DNA of 41,993 nucleotides from the NCBI GenBank assembly GCA_905397405.1, contig CAJPVJ010000092.1, forward strand, positions 1 to 41,993, written 5' to 3'. The first letter of the stretch is position 1; every line of letters begins with the position of its first letter. A program made the translations under genes and the position numbers. This document shows positions 1 to 12,114 of this stretch, one piece after another. The notes beneath the pieces are model-generated. The model was not told where the DNA came from, did no database searches, and saw only the letters and a list, made by a program, of their open reading frames with translations. Source of the stretch: Oppiella nova. Its lineage: Eukaryota > Arthropoda > Arachnida > Sarcoptiformes > Oppiidae.

Positions 1-165
1 TATATAGTAATCTAAATTCAAACCAAAATTCATTAAAATAAGAAGTTTTGTAGACTTTGTGAACAGATTGCGAATAAAAAGACATTTAAATGACAAAACT
101 TGTTTCTTGTTTGTAAAATCAATTACTCTTAAAAAGCTTTAATATATTTTTTAACACAAAACTGT

Positions 166-264
166 TTTATTCATTGAAATTCTGAGTTTGTTTGATGAGT
201 GGGATGTGAGTAATGTTGGGGTCAAAGGTCGGGAGGCTCCGAGACCTTCACATCAATTTCAGCA
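166..264 (-). CDS. Possible last exon and poly(A) signal of an unseen upstream gene
   Basis: On the minus strand a short reading frame from an AG acceptor (exon start 264) to a TGA at 222-224 reads AEIDVKVSEPPDL with coding-like codons. An AATAAA lies about 50 bases further on (complement of 166-171). This is what the 3' end of a gene beginning elsewhere would look like. I recognise no family, the exon is only 43 bases, and no upstream exon was found, so it may be chance. Confidence 0.2.
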
Positions 265-351
265 CTTTTTTAGTTATGTTTCATTCACTTCACATATTTA
301 TATGAATTATTAATTCAATTGTTTTGAATACAGTTTCACATAATTATAACT

Positions 352-520
352 GTGAATGAATAGTGTGGTCGACATATACGAGAGTAGTTTGTGTGTTGTC
401 TGCGGCACTCGTATCTAATGACTAAGAAATGCCTGNGTGAATGAATAGTGTGGTCGACATATACGAGAGTAGTTTGTGTGTTGTCTGCGGCACTCGTATC
501 TAATGACTAAGAAATGCCTG
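352..520. repeat. 84-bp direct duplication around a single N
   Basis: Bases 352-435 and 437-520 are identical by eye and are separated by one N at 436. An N between two identical copies is the usual mark of two contig ends that overlap but were not merged. The duplication is therefore probably not in the animal. Confidence 0.9.
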
Positions 521-1571
521 CAAAGCATCCAAACAATGCTCTACTTTTTAAACCATTATTTTTATCTAAAGTCCGAAACAAATATTTAAATATAGCTGCG
601 AAACCATTTTTAGATATACATGTCTTTGCACTTAATTAATGGCACAAAACTTCACTACACTTTTCGACTAAAATGTTTTCACTGAAAATAAACTCATCAT
701 TTAATAAGAAAATACATGTTAACTACTGAAAGGCAATTGACTCCGATTTGATTTGATTTAATCTTTACTTTTTATTTTAAATTCCCAAACTAAATAGTAT
801 TATACTGTACTGTGTATGTAAAAAAGTGCACTCATTTTCGTTATAATTTTAAAGGTATGATTCAAAGTTAATGATGTATTGTATGATAGCTTCAAATAAT
901 TATGGAAAAGTGCATAAAACTGAGAATAGCTATTAGAGTGTGTGTTCAGTGCACAGCATATTAATGATATTCCGTAGAGTAATGTATTGTATAGTGGAGT
1001 AGATTCACGAATATTCAGTGTATTATTGAGTAGACTTATAATTATGAGTTGCATTGAGACTGAATGCTATGAATGCATGCAATGGTGTGTTAGGCTGTGC
1101 TGAGGACAGTCCGTCCACTCTATACGCTATTCACAGCAATAATACAGTTTTGGGACAAATAGTGTAGTTTTGGCGCTCAATAGAGAAACAGAGAAAGCAG
1201 TGAATCATCGCTTGTTTGGCCTTCACTTAGAGGACAGTCCGTCCACTCTATACGCTATTCACAGCAATAATACAGTTTTGGGACAAATAGTGTAGTTTTG
1301 GCGCTCAATAGAGAAACAGAGAAAGCAGTGAATCATCGCTTGTTTGGCCTTCACTTGAGTTCACTCTAACTTTTGGTTCACTTTTTGCCGCATTTTTCAC
1401 GCAAACAATAAAACTGCGAAACATTTGACGTTTATCTCGCTTTTTGTCATTTATAACACCAATTGATTACAAGTTTTCATTACTTTTTCAAAGTATATCT
1501 CTTATCCAATATTTGGCAACTATTTAAGTGTACTTTTATCTCGCATATCAATTGATTGACACCAACTGACA
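521..1571 (+). other. Non-coding 5' flank of stathmin
   Basis: No coding region is supported here. The stretch is AT-rich except for a 128-bp tandem duplication at 1102-1357. The stathmin start codon lies at 1572, so promoter and 5' UTR should fall in the last few hundred bases. I see no clear TATA box with an assignable start site. Confidence 0.5.
1102..1357. repeat. Perfect 128-bp tandem duplication
   Basis: Copy 1 is 1102-1229 and copy 2 is 1230-1357. The unit starts at gaggacagtccgtcc and ends in cttcact, and I see no difference between copies apart from the final junction bases. It lies 215 bp upstream of the stathmin ATG, in probable promoter or 5' UTR. There is no N between the copies, so it may be a young real duplication, but perfect identity also fits an assembly error. 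Confidence 0.9.
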
Positions 1572-3945
1572 ATGTCTTCATCCGAAAGCAATGGTAAGTT
1601 TGAGACAATGGACTCATTGGAAATAATAATTGATTTATTATTTAATTATAAAACTGATTACAAATACATAGTTTGCTGTTATTTACGAGTTTTAATGAAT
1701 TATGCGCTCAATTAAAAAGTATTGATTTTGTTTGAAAAAAGTTTGAATCAATAAATATTAGACTCAATGATAGGATATCTCATGAAATGATTATAATAAC
1801 GATAATTGCATTGAAAAACGAGTGAATCATTGAATGAATAGACGATAGCATAGGATATAAGCAGACATTGACTGAACTGAGGGTTCGTTTAACCCTTCAA
1901 TCGATCCAATCGTTGGTCTCTTTTCCGCATTCAAGCCATGGATTCACTGAAAAAATGTCTCATTTTTGGTCGTAAAGAGCGCCCACTTTGACCACAAGAG
2001 GCATAGATTGGATGCGATGTGAGGTCTGTAAGCGAGCACTGATTGGTTGGTTCAGTGGGAGGACAGCTCTGGAAGTGTTGATAAACTTCTTTGTGTCAGT
2101 CATTGACCTCTAATACTCAGTGTATTATGCAATGGGTTTAGCATTTAATTTGAGGCAAACTCTTGTGTTTCGTTCATTTGAGACAATTATCTCATTGAGT
2201 GAACACTTCTGTTACTTCTGTTCAGACTTTCAATCTCTTGTCATCTAATCTCTTATATAATGACAATCGGATTATTTGACGGTATCTTCACATCTGAATG
2301 ATTTGATTAGTTTTGATGTTTGAATCAATGGATGATTAAGTGGTTATGTATTAACTCTTAGGCAATAACCTCTTGAGTCCGACCCAATCCAAGGGTGGCT
2401 TGAAGTATGACTTGGTTTTGGAGAAGCCGTCCAACGATACGCCGCCGAAGTTGGGCCGACCTCTCGAGACATCCAAACAGATATCGGTCGAAGAGATCGA
2501 AAACAAGCTGAAGGAAGCGGAAGAGCGCCGCAAATCACTGGAGGCACAGAAGATCAGTCTCGCGAAGGAACGGCTCTCACATGTGGTCGAAGTGAAGGAC
2601 AAGATCTCGGAGATCGAGGAGCAGAAGATTGAGTCCACCCGTCAGTCCATCGACAAGAAGATGGAGGCATTCAAAGAGAACAGAGAGTCACACATCAAAG
2701 CCATTCAGGAGAAGCAGAAGGAACACGTAAGACATACCTCTCCTCCCGTTCCCCACAACCACTCAATTGCTGTTTAAAGTTATTGAAATCGAGATTCAGT
2801 TAGCGTTCAATGAATTAAAGGTAACCCGAGTTGAGACCAAACGGCGGCTCTCGAGTGAGAACCTAATGCTTGCGAACCATAAGTTGATTGCAATCCAAAT
2901 GAAGATCTCTTCTGCCGCTGAATCACGTGAAGCACAGATAGTGTCTATTCAGCAGCGACTTCGAGAGCATGTAATTAAACCCCTGTTTCCCCAAAAAATA
3001 CCAAATTTCATGTTTATTTGAAATTCTGATTTATCCATGAATTTAATGAATAAGTTTTGAATGTCAAGAGAAATGAAATACTCTTTAAATAAGAAGTATT
3101 ACAAGGGATTGAAATTTGGTATCAAATGGAAATCTTTGAATTGTATTATCTGTTGGCGATTATAGGACAGACGTATAGATGAGGTGAGGAGACAAATGGA
3201 TGAGTCTCTCAACTCCAATGATTCACTCAAATCTAAATTAGAGTCTAAACTAAGGAAAGCCGAGAAAAATAGAGAACTCGTTGTTAAAGAGATTCACGAG
3301 AGACTCAAAGAACACGTGAGTCCTACTCATCGTATATTCTTCCGGTGTTTTGCAAAGAATAATAATTTTTTCCGAAACTAAACCATTAATACCTAAATTG
3401 CTTTCTGATTGATATATTGTTTTAATGAGATTTTGATAATATATGATAAAACGGTCAGAAGGAACAGATAAGTCGTGTTCATGCGAGCCATAGAGAGAAT
3501 CTATTGGCCAAAGAGAGCCACTGTTGCTCTCGACCTCATATCAGCCAAAGGATTGCAAACGCCAATGAAAAACGAAATCTATTTTTAAAATCACGATCGG
3601 ACCGATTGAAAGTTAATGTATGAATTGATATATTTGTTAATTGCGGTCATATTTTCGGTGCATTCATTGCTATCATGTCTTTGGTTCTCATTTGGATAAC
3701 AGACTGTAAATACAGCGACCCTTTCGTAGATAATCAGTAGTTTACTAATGATTTGTGTTTGGTTTGTGGTGTACTCTGCTTTGCATTCAATTTGTTATTA
3801 ATTTTCAAACTAATGTTTTTTGAATATACAGTATTTCTGTTTCTAATTGACTTTTTGTATTCAAATAAAGGGCGAGAAAGTGGCGGAAGTTGTGAAACGC
3901 AAGTCGGAAGTGGTTCCCAATTCTGGAGATGCCGTGGAAAATTGA
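1572..3945 (+). CDS. stai: Stathmin with extra tubulin-binding repeats
   Basis: Stathmins bind tubulin dimers along one long helix and make microtubules less stable. Exons: 1572-1593, 2362-2726, 2821-2970, 3166-3315, 3459-3617 and 3871-3945, all with GT-AG borders and matching phases (306 aa if all are used). Exon 2 carries the capping region (LKYDLVLEKPS, ISVEEIENKLKEAEERRK) and the first helical repeats ending MEAFKENRESHIKAIQEKQKEH's KEH. Exons 3-5 each add about 50 residues ending RLREH, RLKEH or RLKVN. The last exon (GEKVAEVVKRKSE) resembles the normal stathmin tail (DKHIEEVRKNKE in vertebrates). Exons 3-5 are all in phase 0, so skipping them would give a standard 153-aa stathmin. The symbol stai is the fly name and is given by homology. 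An AATAAA at 4204-4209 is the likely poly(A) signal. Confidence 0.88.
2821..3617 (+). other. Three phase-0 stathmin-repeat cassette exons
   Basis: Exon 2821-2970 (50 codons, VTRVETKRRL to QQRLREH), exon 3166-3315 (50 codons, DRRIDEVRRQ to ERLKEH) and exon 3459-3617 (53 codons, KEQISRVHAS to DRLKVN) each begin and end between codons. Each holds one helical repeat with the E-x-R-x(5-8)-R-L-K/R signature. The first has a poor polypyrimidine tract, so its 5' edge is less sure; an acceptor at 2799 would add seven in-frame residues, but 2821 gives the same 50-codon length as its neighbour. Confidence 0.75.
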
Positions 3946-4608
3946 ATCAAACATTTTAATCTTTTGAATCAAATATTTTACTACTTATTACTCTTTTTTG
4001 TGATAATATAACACAACTGAATATTAATCCTCATTTTAAGCACCAAATTATTCATTGTAATCTTTTTCAGATAATTTTTTAAATTAATAACTAATATGTC
4101 ATTTGTATTGATTTTCACCGATTTTGTATTCAGATTATACTAACGTTTATAACTTGTGTTCAAATATATCTGACTAAGAAATGTATAATCAATTGCTTTT
4201 AAAAATAAAAGTTGTCTAACATTTGAAGCATTGAATAGTTACTTACCTGTGCTCTACCGGTACTGTCGATAACATTGAGTGAAGAGAAATGACTGGAGGA
4301 TAGAGAGGCGACTGTAAGATGACTTGTTTGTCACTGCAGTACCAGTTCTAACCGCTATCGCAACCATAATCTCGAAATTGCAAAGTATTTCATTTGTCTG
4401 TCTCTTGTCATGTGTGCGCTTAACAGTCATGCAGTCGTATGTATTGAACGGGTTTTGGTATTCACTTTTAGAGGCTCTAAAGTCCGTTCAAACAAATCTA
4501 ATATAAAAATACACTTTTATTTCGATTCAATGCCATTTGATTAGAATTTCTTTTCAACAATAAAAGTTTGTCAACTTCTCGTCAAAAGGGTTAAAGAATT
4601 GAACAAAA
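3946..4608. other. Stathmin 3' UTR and CAD promoter region
   Basis: No gene is supported in this 663-bp gap. An AATAAA at 4204-4209, 259 bases past the stathmin stop, is a likely poly(A) signal. From there to the CAD ATG at 4609 is AT-rich sequence that must hold the CAD promoter and 5' UTR; I cannot place a start site. Confidence 0.5.
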
Positions 4609-7600
4609 ATGAACGCATTCCTCATCCTTAAGGATGGCCCGACTTTTAGGGGTTTGCACTTCGGATACGACAAGTCTATTGCCGGCGAAATCGGTCTGAA
4701 TTTGATTCGTTATATAATTTAGAGAAATATTTAATTGTAATGATTTGTATGCAGTTTTCCAGACAGGAATGGTTGGATATGTCGAGTCATTAACCGACCC
4801 GTCATATCACAGACAGATTCTTGTGCTCACATATCCTTTGATTGGAAATTATGGCGTTTCCGATGTCGGAGACACCGATGAGTTGGGACTACCGAAGTGG
4901 TTTGAATCGTATAAGATTTGGCCAATTGGTCTCATTGTCGGCGAGTTGTCTATGGATTATAGCCATTGGAATGCAAAACAATCGTTAGATCAGTATTTGA
5001 AAGATAATTCTGTGCCCGGAATTCAAGGCATTGACACCAGAGAACTGACTAAATATTTGCGAAACAAAGGCAGTTGTCTCGCAAAGATTGTTATCAAAGA
5101 CATTGAAATACAGAAGTCTTTGTCCTTCAATGATCCCAATTTAGATAATCTCGTCGAAGAGGTCTCCACTAAAGAGACAAAAGTTTATAATGAGAAAGGA
5201 TTCCCAAGAATACTAGCCATTGATTGCGGTATAAAATACAACCAAATCCGATGTTTGGCGGCAAGAGGTGCTCGGGTGGAAGTGGTTCGTTGGGACTACC
5301 CGTTCGCCAAACACACCAACAATTTTGACGCTATATTCTTAAGCAACGGACCGGGAGATCCTAACAAATGCATTTCAACGGTTGAAAACATTAAGCAAAT
5401 CATCGACAGAAAAGATGTGTTGTGTCCTGTATTTGGAATATGTTTGGGACATCAGTTGTTGGCCAGAGCTGCCGGTGCGTCCACTTATAAGATGCCGTAT
5501 GGAAATAGAGGTCACAACCAACCGGCGCTCTTCTTGGATACAATAAACTGTTGCATAACATCACAAAATCATGGCTTTGCTGTCGATGTGAACTCATTCC
5601 CGAAGAACGAGTGGATTCCGTTGTTTACGAATGCAAACGATAAAAGCAATGAAGGAATCGCTCATAAATGCAAACCATATTTCAGTGTCCAGTTTCATCC
5701 GGAACACACCGCTGGTCCCGAAGACATGGAGTTTCTTTTCGATATCTTTTTAGATATTATTAAATCACATTTGAAAGGAAATAATGAGACATCAGTTGCC
5801 AATAGGATTAGTAAATGCTTTCAAACAAACATATCATTTCCGGTCGAAGAGAAGTTCATGAAAAATCCCAATAAAGTATTGATTTTGGGTTCTGGAGGGC
5901 TGTCTATAGGACAGGCCGGAGAATTTGATTACTCGGGTTCTCAAGCCATCAAAGCACTGAAGGAGCAAAAGGTGCAGACAGTCCTCATAAATCCAAATAT
6001 TGCAACCGTTCAGACAACCCCTGGTTTGGCCGATAAGGTATACTTTCTTCCCATTACATCAGACTATGTTCAAGAAGTGATTCGATGCGAAAGACCCGAC
6101 AGTATTCTTCTCATGTTTGGCGGACAAACGGCTCTCAATTGTGGCATTGAGTTGGAAAAGAGTGGAGTTTTATCAGAATATAATGTCGAAGTGTTGGGAA
6201 CACCTATTAGTTCTATCATTGATTCTGAAGATAGAGAGAAATTCTCCCAAAAAGTGGCTGAAGTTGGAGGAGAAGTAGCCCCGAGTCGGGCCGCATATTC
6301 AGTAGAAGAGGCCCTCGTGTTTGCCAAAGAACTGGGTTATCCTATACTTGTCAGATCTGCTTATGCTTTGGGAGGCTTTGGCTCTGGATTCGCAAACACT
6401 CCCGAAGAGCTTAAAAAGATTGTGAACCAAGCATTGGTTAATTCAACTCAAGTTCTTCTGGACAAAAGTCTGAAGGGATGGAAAGAAGTGGAGTACGAAG
6501 TGTTGAGAGATGCCTACGATAACTGTATTACTGTCTGTAATATGGAAAACGTGGACCCATTGGGCATTCATACGGGAGAGTCTATAGTTGTGGCCCCGTC
6601 TCAAACTCTCACTAATCATGAGTACAATAAGTTACGAACAATGGCTATAAAAGTGGTCCGACATCTGGGAGTTATAGGAGAGTGTAATATTCAATACGCT
6701 TTGAGTCCCGTTTCCGAGAAATTCTATATAATTGAAGTAAACGCCAGACTTTCTCGAAGTTCTGCGTTGGCATCAAAAGCCACTGGATATCCATTGGCGT
6801 ACATCGCGGCCAAAGTGGCCCTCAATATCCCTCTTTCGCAGCTCATAAATAGTGTCACCACTGAGACGACCGCCTGCTTTGAGCCGGCCCTCGATTATTG
6901 TGTCGTTAAGATTCCCCGTTGGGACTTAGGTATGGGTGTCACTAACCACTTGCTTTACATGATATTATTAAATAGTAATTTAATAAATTTCAGGCAAATT
7001 CACAGGAGTTAGTCATCAAATTGGAAGCTCTATGAAGAGTATCGGAGAGACTATGGTTTAAAAGCTTTTATTATTTATTTGTCTTTTTAGTTGTTTAATA
7101 TAGTTGTCAACTATTCAGGCAATCGGTCGTACATTTGAAGAGGCCTTTCAGAAAGCGTTGCGAAATGTTGATGAATCTGTCAATGGATTTGATCCGTATC
7201 TCAAAAAGCATAGCAAAGAGGAGTTGGAATCTCCGACCGATAAACGCATCTTCGCTTTGGCGGCGGCGCTGAACGACAACTGGACCGTCAAAGAGCTCTA
7301 CGATATGACTAAAATTGACTTTTGGTTTCTCTATAAATTTAAGAGAATTATAGATCAGTTGAAAGAATTGGAAAAATATGATTTGGAAACAAAGCCACTG
7401 ACGCCTGAAATCCTGCTAAACGCTAAGAGATTAGGATTTTCTGATAAATTTATAGCTCAATGCATTGGAAGCAGTGATTTAATGGTCAGGAAATTAAGGC
7501 TTGAGAATAACATAACACCGTATGTTAAACGTGTGGATACTGTTGCCGCTGAATGGCCGGCCACTACTAACTACTTATACTTAACATATAATGCTTGTGC

Positions 7601-10600
7601 TAATGACATCGACCTCAACAGTGGAGGGGTTATGGTATTAGGGAGTGGTGTCTATCGTATTGGCTCTTCAGTTGAGTTTGATTGTTGTGCCGTTGGATGT
7701 GTTCAGGAACTCAAAAAGGTTTGTATTGATAAGCATTTAATTTTTTCTAACTTGATATACATTGTAAATAATTGATTTAATCAGATGAACAAAACAACAA
7801 TTATGGTTAACTGCAATCCAGAGACTGTGAGCACAGACTATGATATGTGCGATAAATTATATTTCGAAGAAATTTCTTTTGAGGTATAATTGTTTGAATT
7901 CTTTGTGATATATTTGTTTCATATCTTAGAATTATTGCTTCCCTTACAGACAGTTATGGAGATCTATAACATAGAAGCACCGGAAGGAATAATCCTAAGT
8001 ATGGGCGGACAACTGCCTAATAATATTGCAATGGATTTGTTCCGACAAAACGTCAGAATATTAGGCACTTCTCCCGAATCGATAGATAACGCGGAAAATA
8101 GGTTCAAATTTTCGCGAATACTCGACAATATAAAGATACGACAACCCGTTTGGGAAAACATCACTGATATAGAGAGAGCGAAAAAGTTTTGCCTAAAGAA
8201 CGGCTATCCCTGTATTGTTCGGCCCTCATATGTACTGTCGGGTGCGGCCATGAATGTGGCGAATTCGGCCAAAAATTTAGGTGATTTCTCTAAAAATGCT
8301 TAACTTATTGCATAACTTTTTCTTTCTATCTAAATGTTTGCAGAAAACTATTTGAAAGAAGCGACGGCTGTCTGTAAGGAACATCCGGTCGTAATCTCAA
8401 AGTTCATAAACGATGCCAAAGAGATAGATGTGGATGCGGTGGCCCAGGAGGGCTCACTTGTATGTATGGCTGTCTCTGAGCACGTAGAGAACGCAGGCGT
8501 CCATTCGGGTGACGCCACTCTCATGACTCCTCCTCAAGACTTGACAGACATAACTCTGGCCAACATTCGCAAGATATGTGAAGCCATCGGCAAAGAGCTG
8601 TTAGTGAACGGGCCCTACAATATGCAACTCATTGCCAAAGACGATGACTTGCAAGTGATTGAATGCAATCTTCGAATCTCACGATCCTTTCCATTCGTGT
8701 CGAAGACATTGGACTGCGATTTGGTTGCTTTGGCCACACGAGTCATAATGGGAGTGACAGTCACCCCCATTGATCCCTATCCGGGAAAGGAGTCGCGCAC
8801 TGGGTTTTATAGCTCGACAAGAGTTGGTGTAAAAGTACCGCAATTCTCGTTCTCTCGACTCAGTGGAGCGGATGTGACACTCGGGGTAGAGATGGCCAGC
8901 ACTGGAGAGGTGGCCTGTTTTGGAGAGAACCGATGGGAAGCATATCTCAAAGCAATGCTTTCTACAGGTTTTCGAATTCCTATTAAAAAGAGAGCATTGC
9001 TTTCCATAGGACAGCACCGGCAGAAAGTAGAGCTTTTGCCCAGTATTAGGACATTAGCTAAAATGGGATTCCGATTGTTCGGTAGTTTAGGAACCGCTGA
9101 CTTCTATAATGGAGAGGGTATTGATGTGGAAGCCGTTGAGTGGCCTTTCGATGACGAGGACAAAGTGTGTCGATTCAAAGATATCGCCCAATACTTGTCG
9201 ACTAAAGAGTTTGATTTAGTGATAAATTTGCCGATGAGAAGCACTGGTGCCCGAAGAGTGTCGACAATCGGTTATTACGCGCGAAGATTTGCAGTCGACT
9301 ATTCAGTTCCCTTAATATCAGACGTCAAATGCACTAAACTATTGGTTGAGGCGTTGAGACTAATTGATGGCAAACCTGCAGTGAAGACACACATTGATTG
9401 TTTGACCGCTAGAAAGATAATAAGACTGCCGGGGCTTATAGACATACACGTCCACCTCAGAGAACCAGGTGATAGTCATAAAGAGGACTGGTAAGTTTTT
9501 CTATTAATTTATCATTACCATAATTTTTCAATTAACCGGTAAATAACATTATAACTATAGGCAAAGTGGAACAGGAGCTGCACTGGCCGGTGGATTCACT
9601 TTGATTGGAGTCGTAAGTTATCAATCAAAATGATGAATAATATAAGTTTTAATCGAAACAACTCTTGTACTGTATGTCACATAACAGATGCCAAATACAA
9701 AGCCTCCGATCACTAATTCAGACAATTATGGTCTGGTGTCCAAACTGGCGACTGCTGGCGCTAAATGCGATTATGCATTGTATTTGGCGGCCACGGCTGA
9801 CAACTCTAAAATTGTGTCCAAAATGGCTCAAAACAATCGAGTCTTATCTTTAAAGATGTATTTAAATAACACTTTCGGAGACCTATGTCTGCCTGATATG
9901 ACTGATTGGATGAAACATTTGCAAAACTGGCCAAAAAATATTCCTATTTGTGTTCACGCGGAGAGACAGACAACCGCTGCCATCATATCTTTGGCACATC
10001 TCTACGACCAACCCATTCATATCTGTCACGTCGCCCGAGAAGAAGAGATTCTTGTGATTAAAGCTGCAAAAGAGAAGGGCATGAAAGTGACGTGTGAAGT
10101 ATCACCACATCATCTGTTCCTTTCTGAAGAGAACATTGAAAGTATTGGTGGTCTGCAGAGGAGTACTGTTAAGCCTTCTTTAGTGTCGCTCAAGGATCAG
10201 AAAGCCTTATGGGATAACATGGATGTAATCGATGTGTTCGCGTCAGATCACGCCCCACATCTGGTCTCTGAGAAGGACGGGTCCGACTCTCCGCCCGGCT
10301 TTCCGGGACTGGAGACAACTCTTCCTCTTTTGCTAACTGCTGTCAAAGAAAACAGATTAACGATCAATGATCTGATTAAAAGGATGTATTTGAATCCAAA
10401 GCGAATATTCAATATTCCGGACCAAAAGAATACATACATTGAAGTGGATTTGGATGAGGAGTGGGTAATACCAGAAGCGATGCCCTTCTCGAAGGCCCGT
10501 TGGACTCCATTTAATGGTAAAAAAGTGTTCGGAAGAGTTCGTAGAGTTGTGTTGAGGAATGAAGTGGTCTTTGTTGACGGACGGGTGTTAGTGTCCGCTG

Positions 10601-12002
10601 GATTTGGACGCAATATATTCCATACGGAACTGTCTTCAGCTCAGACGTCAACTGAAAATACAATTGGTTTTGATTTATTGGACAGTAATATAAGTGAAGA
10701 GAAAACACTCGAAGGAAACGATCGACGAATACAACAGACAACAGAACTTTATTCAGAAATGTTTAAAGAACTTGGAATTCCATCTCAAAGTCAACTCAAA
10801 CCACTTTCAGTGGTGCTCAGCAGCCCCTCTACTATCAAATTGACGGCTGCCTTATCTCCAGTTCCCATTTCTAGCGGTCATCACAGTCTTTACGGTCAAC
10901 ACATATTATCAGTCGAAGACTTCAATCGGGAACAGTTGCACGAGTTATTCAATTTGGCTCATAAAATGAGATTATGTGTCGTCAATGACAGACCTCTGGA
11001 GAGAGACAACAATCAGATCATTCATCTGAACGACATATTGAAGGGCAAAGTGATGGCTTCGATCTTCTATGAGGTCAGCACAAGAACGAGCTGTTCATTT
11101 GCAGCAGCGATGCAACGATTGGGCGGTTCTGTCATATATCTCAACGAAGAATTCTCTTCTGTTAAAAAAGGCGAATCTCTTGAAGACTCAGTTTACGTGT
11201 TATCCAATTACAGTGATGTTGTTGTGCTGAGACATCCTGAAAAGGGAGCCGTCTATAGAGTGGCCAACTCTAGGAAGTGGACCAAATCTATTATAAATGC
11301 TGGCGATGGAGTTGGAGAGCACCCGACACAAGCACTGCTCGATGTGTTCACTATAAGAGAAGTGATCGGAACTGTTAACAACTTAGTGGTAAGATATAGT
11401 TGACTTAATTTGAAAATTCTGTTGATTAACGCGAATATGTGGTTTAGATAACACTTGTAGGAGATCTGGCTAACGGGCGAACTGTGCACTCATTGGCGCG
11501 TTTACTGACCCATTACAGCAATATATCGCTTCAATTCGTATCTCCAGTTCAGCTCCGAATGCCTCAAGAAGTTAAGGAATACTTAAGGAAGAGAGGCATT
11601 GGATTCCAAGAGATGACGTCTTTGGTGGAGGCCTTACCCGATACGGATGTGCTGTATATGACACGTATTCAAAAGGAGAGATTTGTGAGCGAACAGGAAT
11701 ACCGGGCCTGTTGTGACCACTACATAGTCACCCCTCAGCTCATGACAAAAGCTAAGCCTAAGATGATTGTTATGCATCCATTACCACGAGTTAATGAAAT
11801 ACAGTGAGTATTGTAGACGCGATTTTAATATTAATTATTTAAATCTATAAGACTCTTCAATCCAATTGTCATAAATTAACTCTATTTTAATTATTTTAGA
11901 CCTGACTTTGATTCAGACAAAAGGGCCGCATATTTCACTCAAGCAGAAAACGGAATGTACGTCAGAATGGCTCTATTGGCTAAAATCTTTGGCAAATGTT
12001 AA
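4609..12002 (+). CDS. CAD: CAD trifunctional pyrimidine synthesis enzyme
   Basis: CAD performs the first three steps of de novo pyrimidine synthesis in the cytosol: glutamine-dependent carbamoyl-phosphate synthetase, aspartate transcarbamylase and dihydroorotase. Exons: 4609-4693, 4755-6929, 6994-7055, 7119-7718, 7785-7883, 7950-8280, 8344-9490, 9561-9612, 9688-11388, 11448-11803 and 11900-12002. Phases agree throughout and give 2236 aa (human 2225). Order: glutamine amidotransferase ([10 protein letters not shown], nucleophile near Cys258; FSVQFHPEH), two CPSase halves ([35 protein letters not shown]), the UTP/PRPP-binding MGS-like domain, dihydroorotase from about residue 1475 ([20 protein letters not shown] lysine, [20 protein letters not shown]), a linker, then ATCase from about 1917 ([44 protein letters not shown]). 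All catalytic motifs I looked for are present. The stop is 112 bp from that of RMC1, tail to tail. Confidence 0.97.
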
Positions 12003-12014
12003 ACAAATTTACAA

Positions 12015-12041
12015 TTTATTGATTGCATAATTTTTTTTATT
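12015..12041 (-). promoter_or_regulatory. RMC1 poly(A) signals next to the CAD stop
   Basis: Complements of 12036-12041 and 12015-12020 are both AATAAA, 74-100 bases past the RMC1 stop and only 13-40 bases past the CAD stop. I see no AATAAA for CAD before RMC1 coding sequence begins at 12115. CAD must use a variant signal or run into RMC1; the run aaataaataaat near 12210, inside the last RMC1 intron, is a candidate. Confidence 0.5.
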
Positions 12042-12114
12042 ACTTTTCAAAAATAATGATATTCTATATCACAGTATTGATTGCTACAAAAGTATAACAA
12101 TATTATTCTTTACC

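Noticed and set aside
800-1054. 84-codon minus-strand frame
   Set aside because: Asn/Leu/Ile/Tyr-rich, as random AT-rich DNA would give; no support.
8679-9017. Long antisense frames inside CAD exon 7 and elsewhere in CAD
   Set aside because: They mirror a strongly conserved coding exon on the plus strand and match no family.
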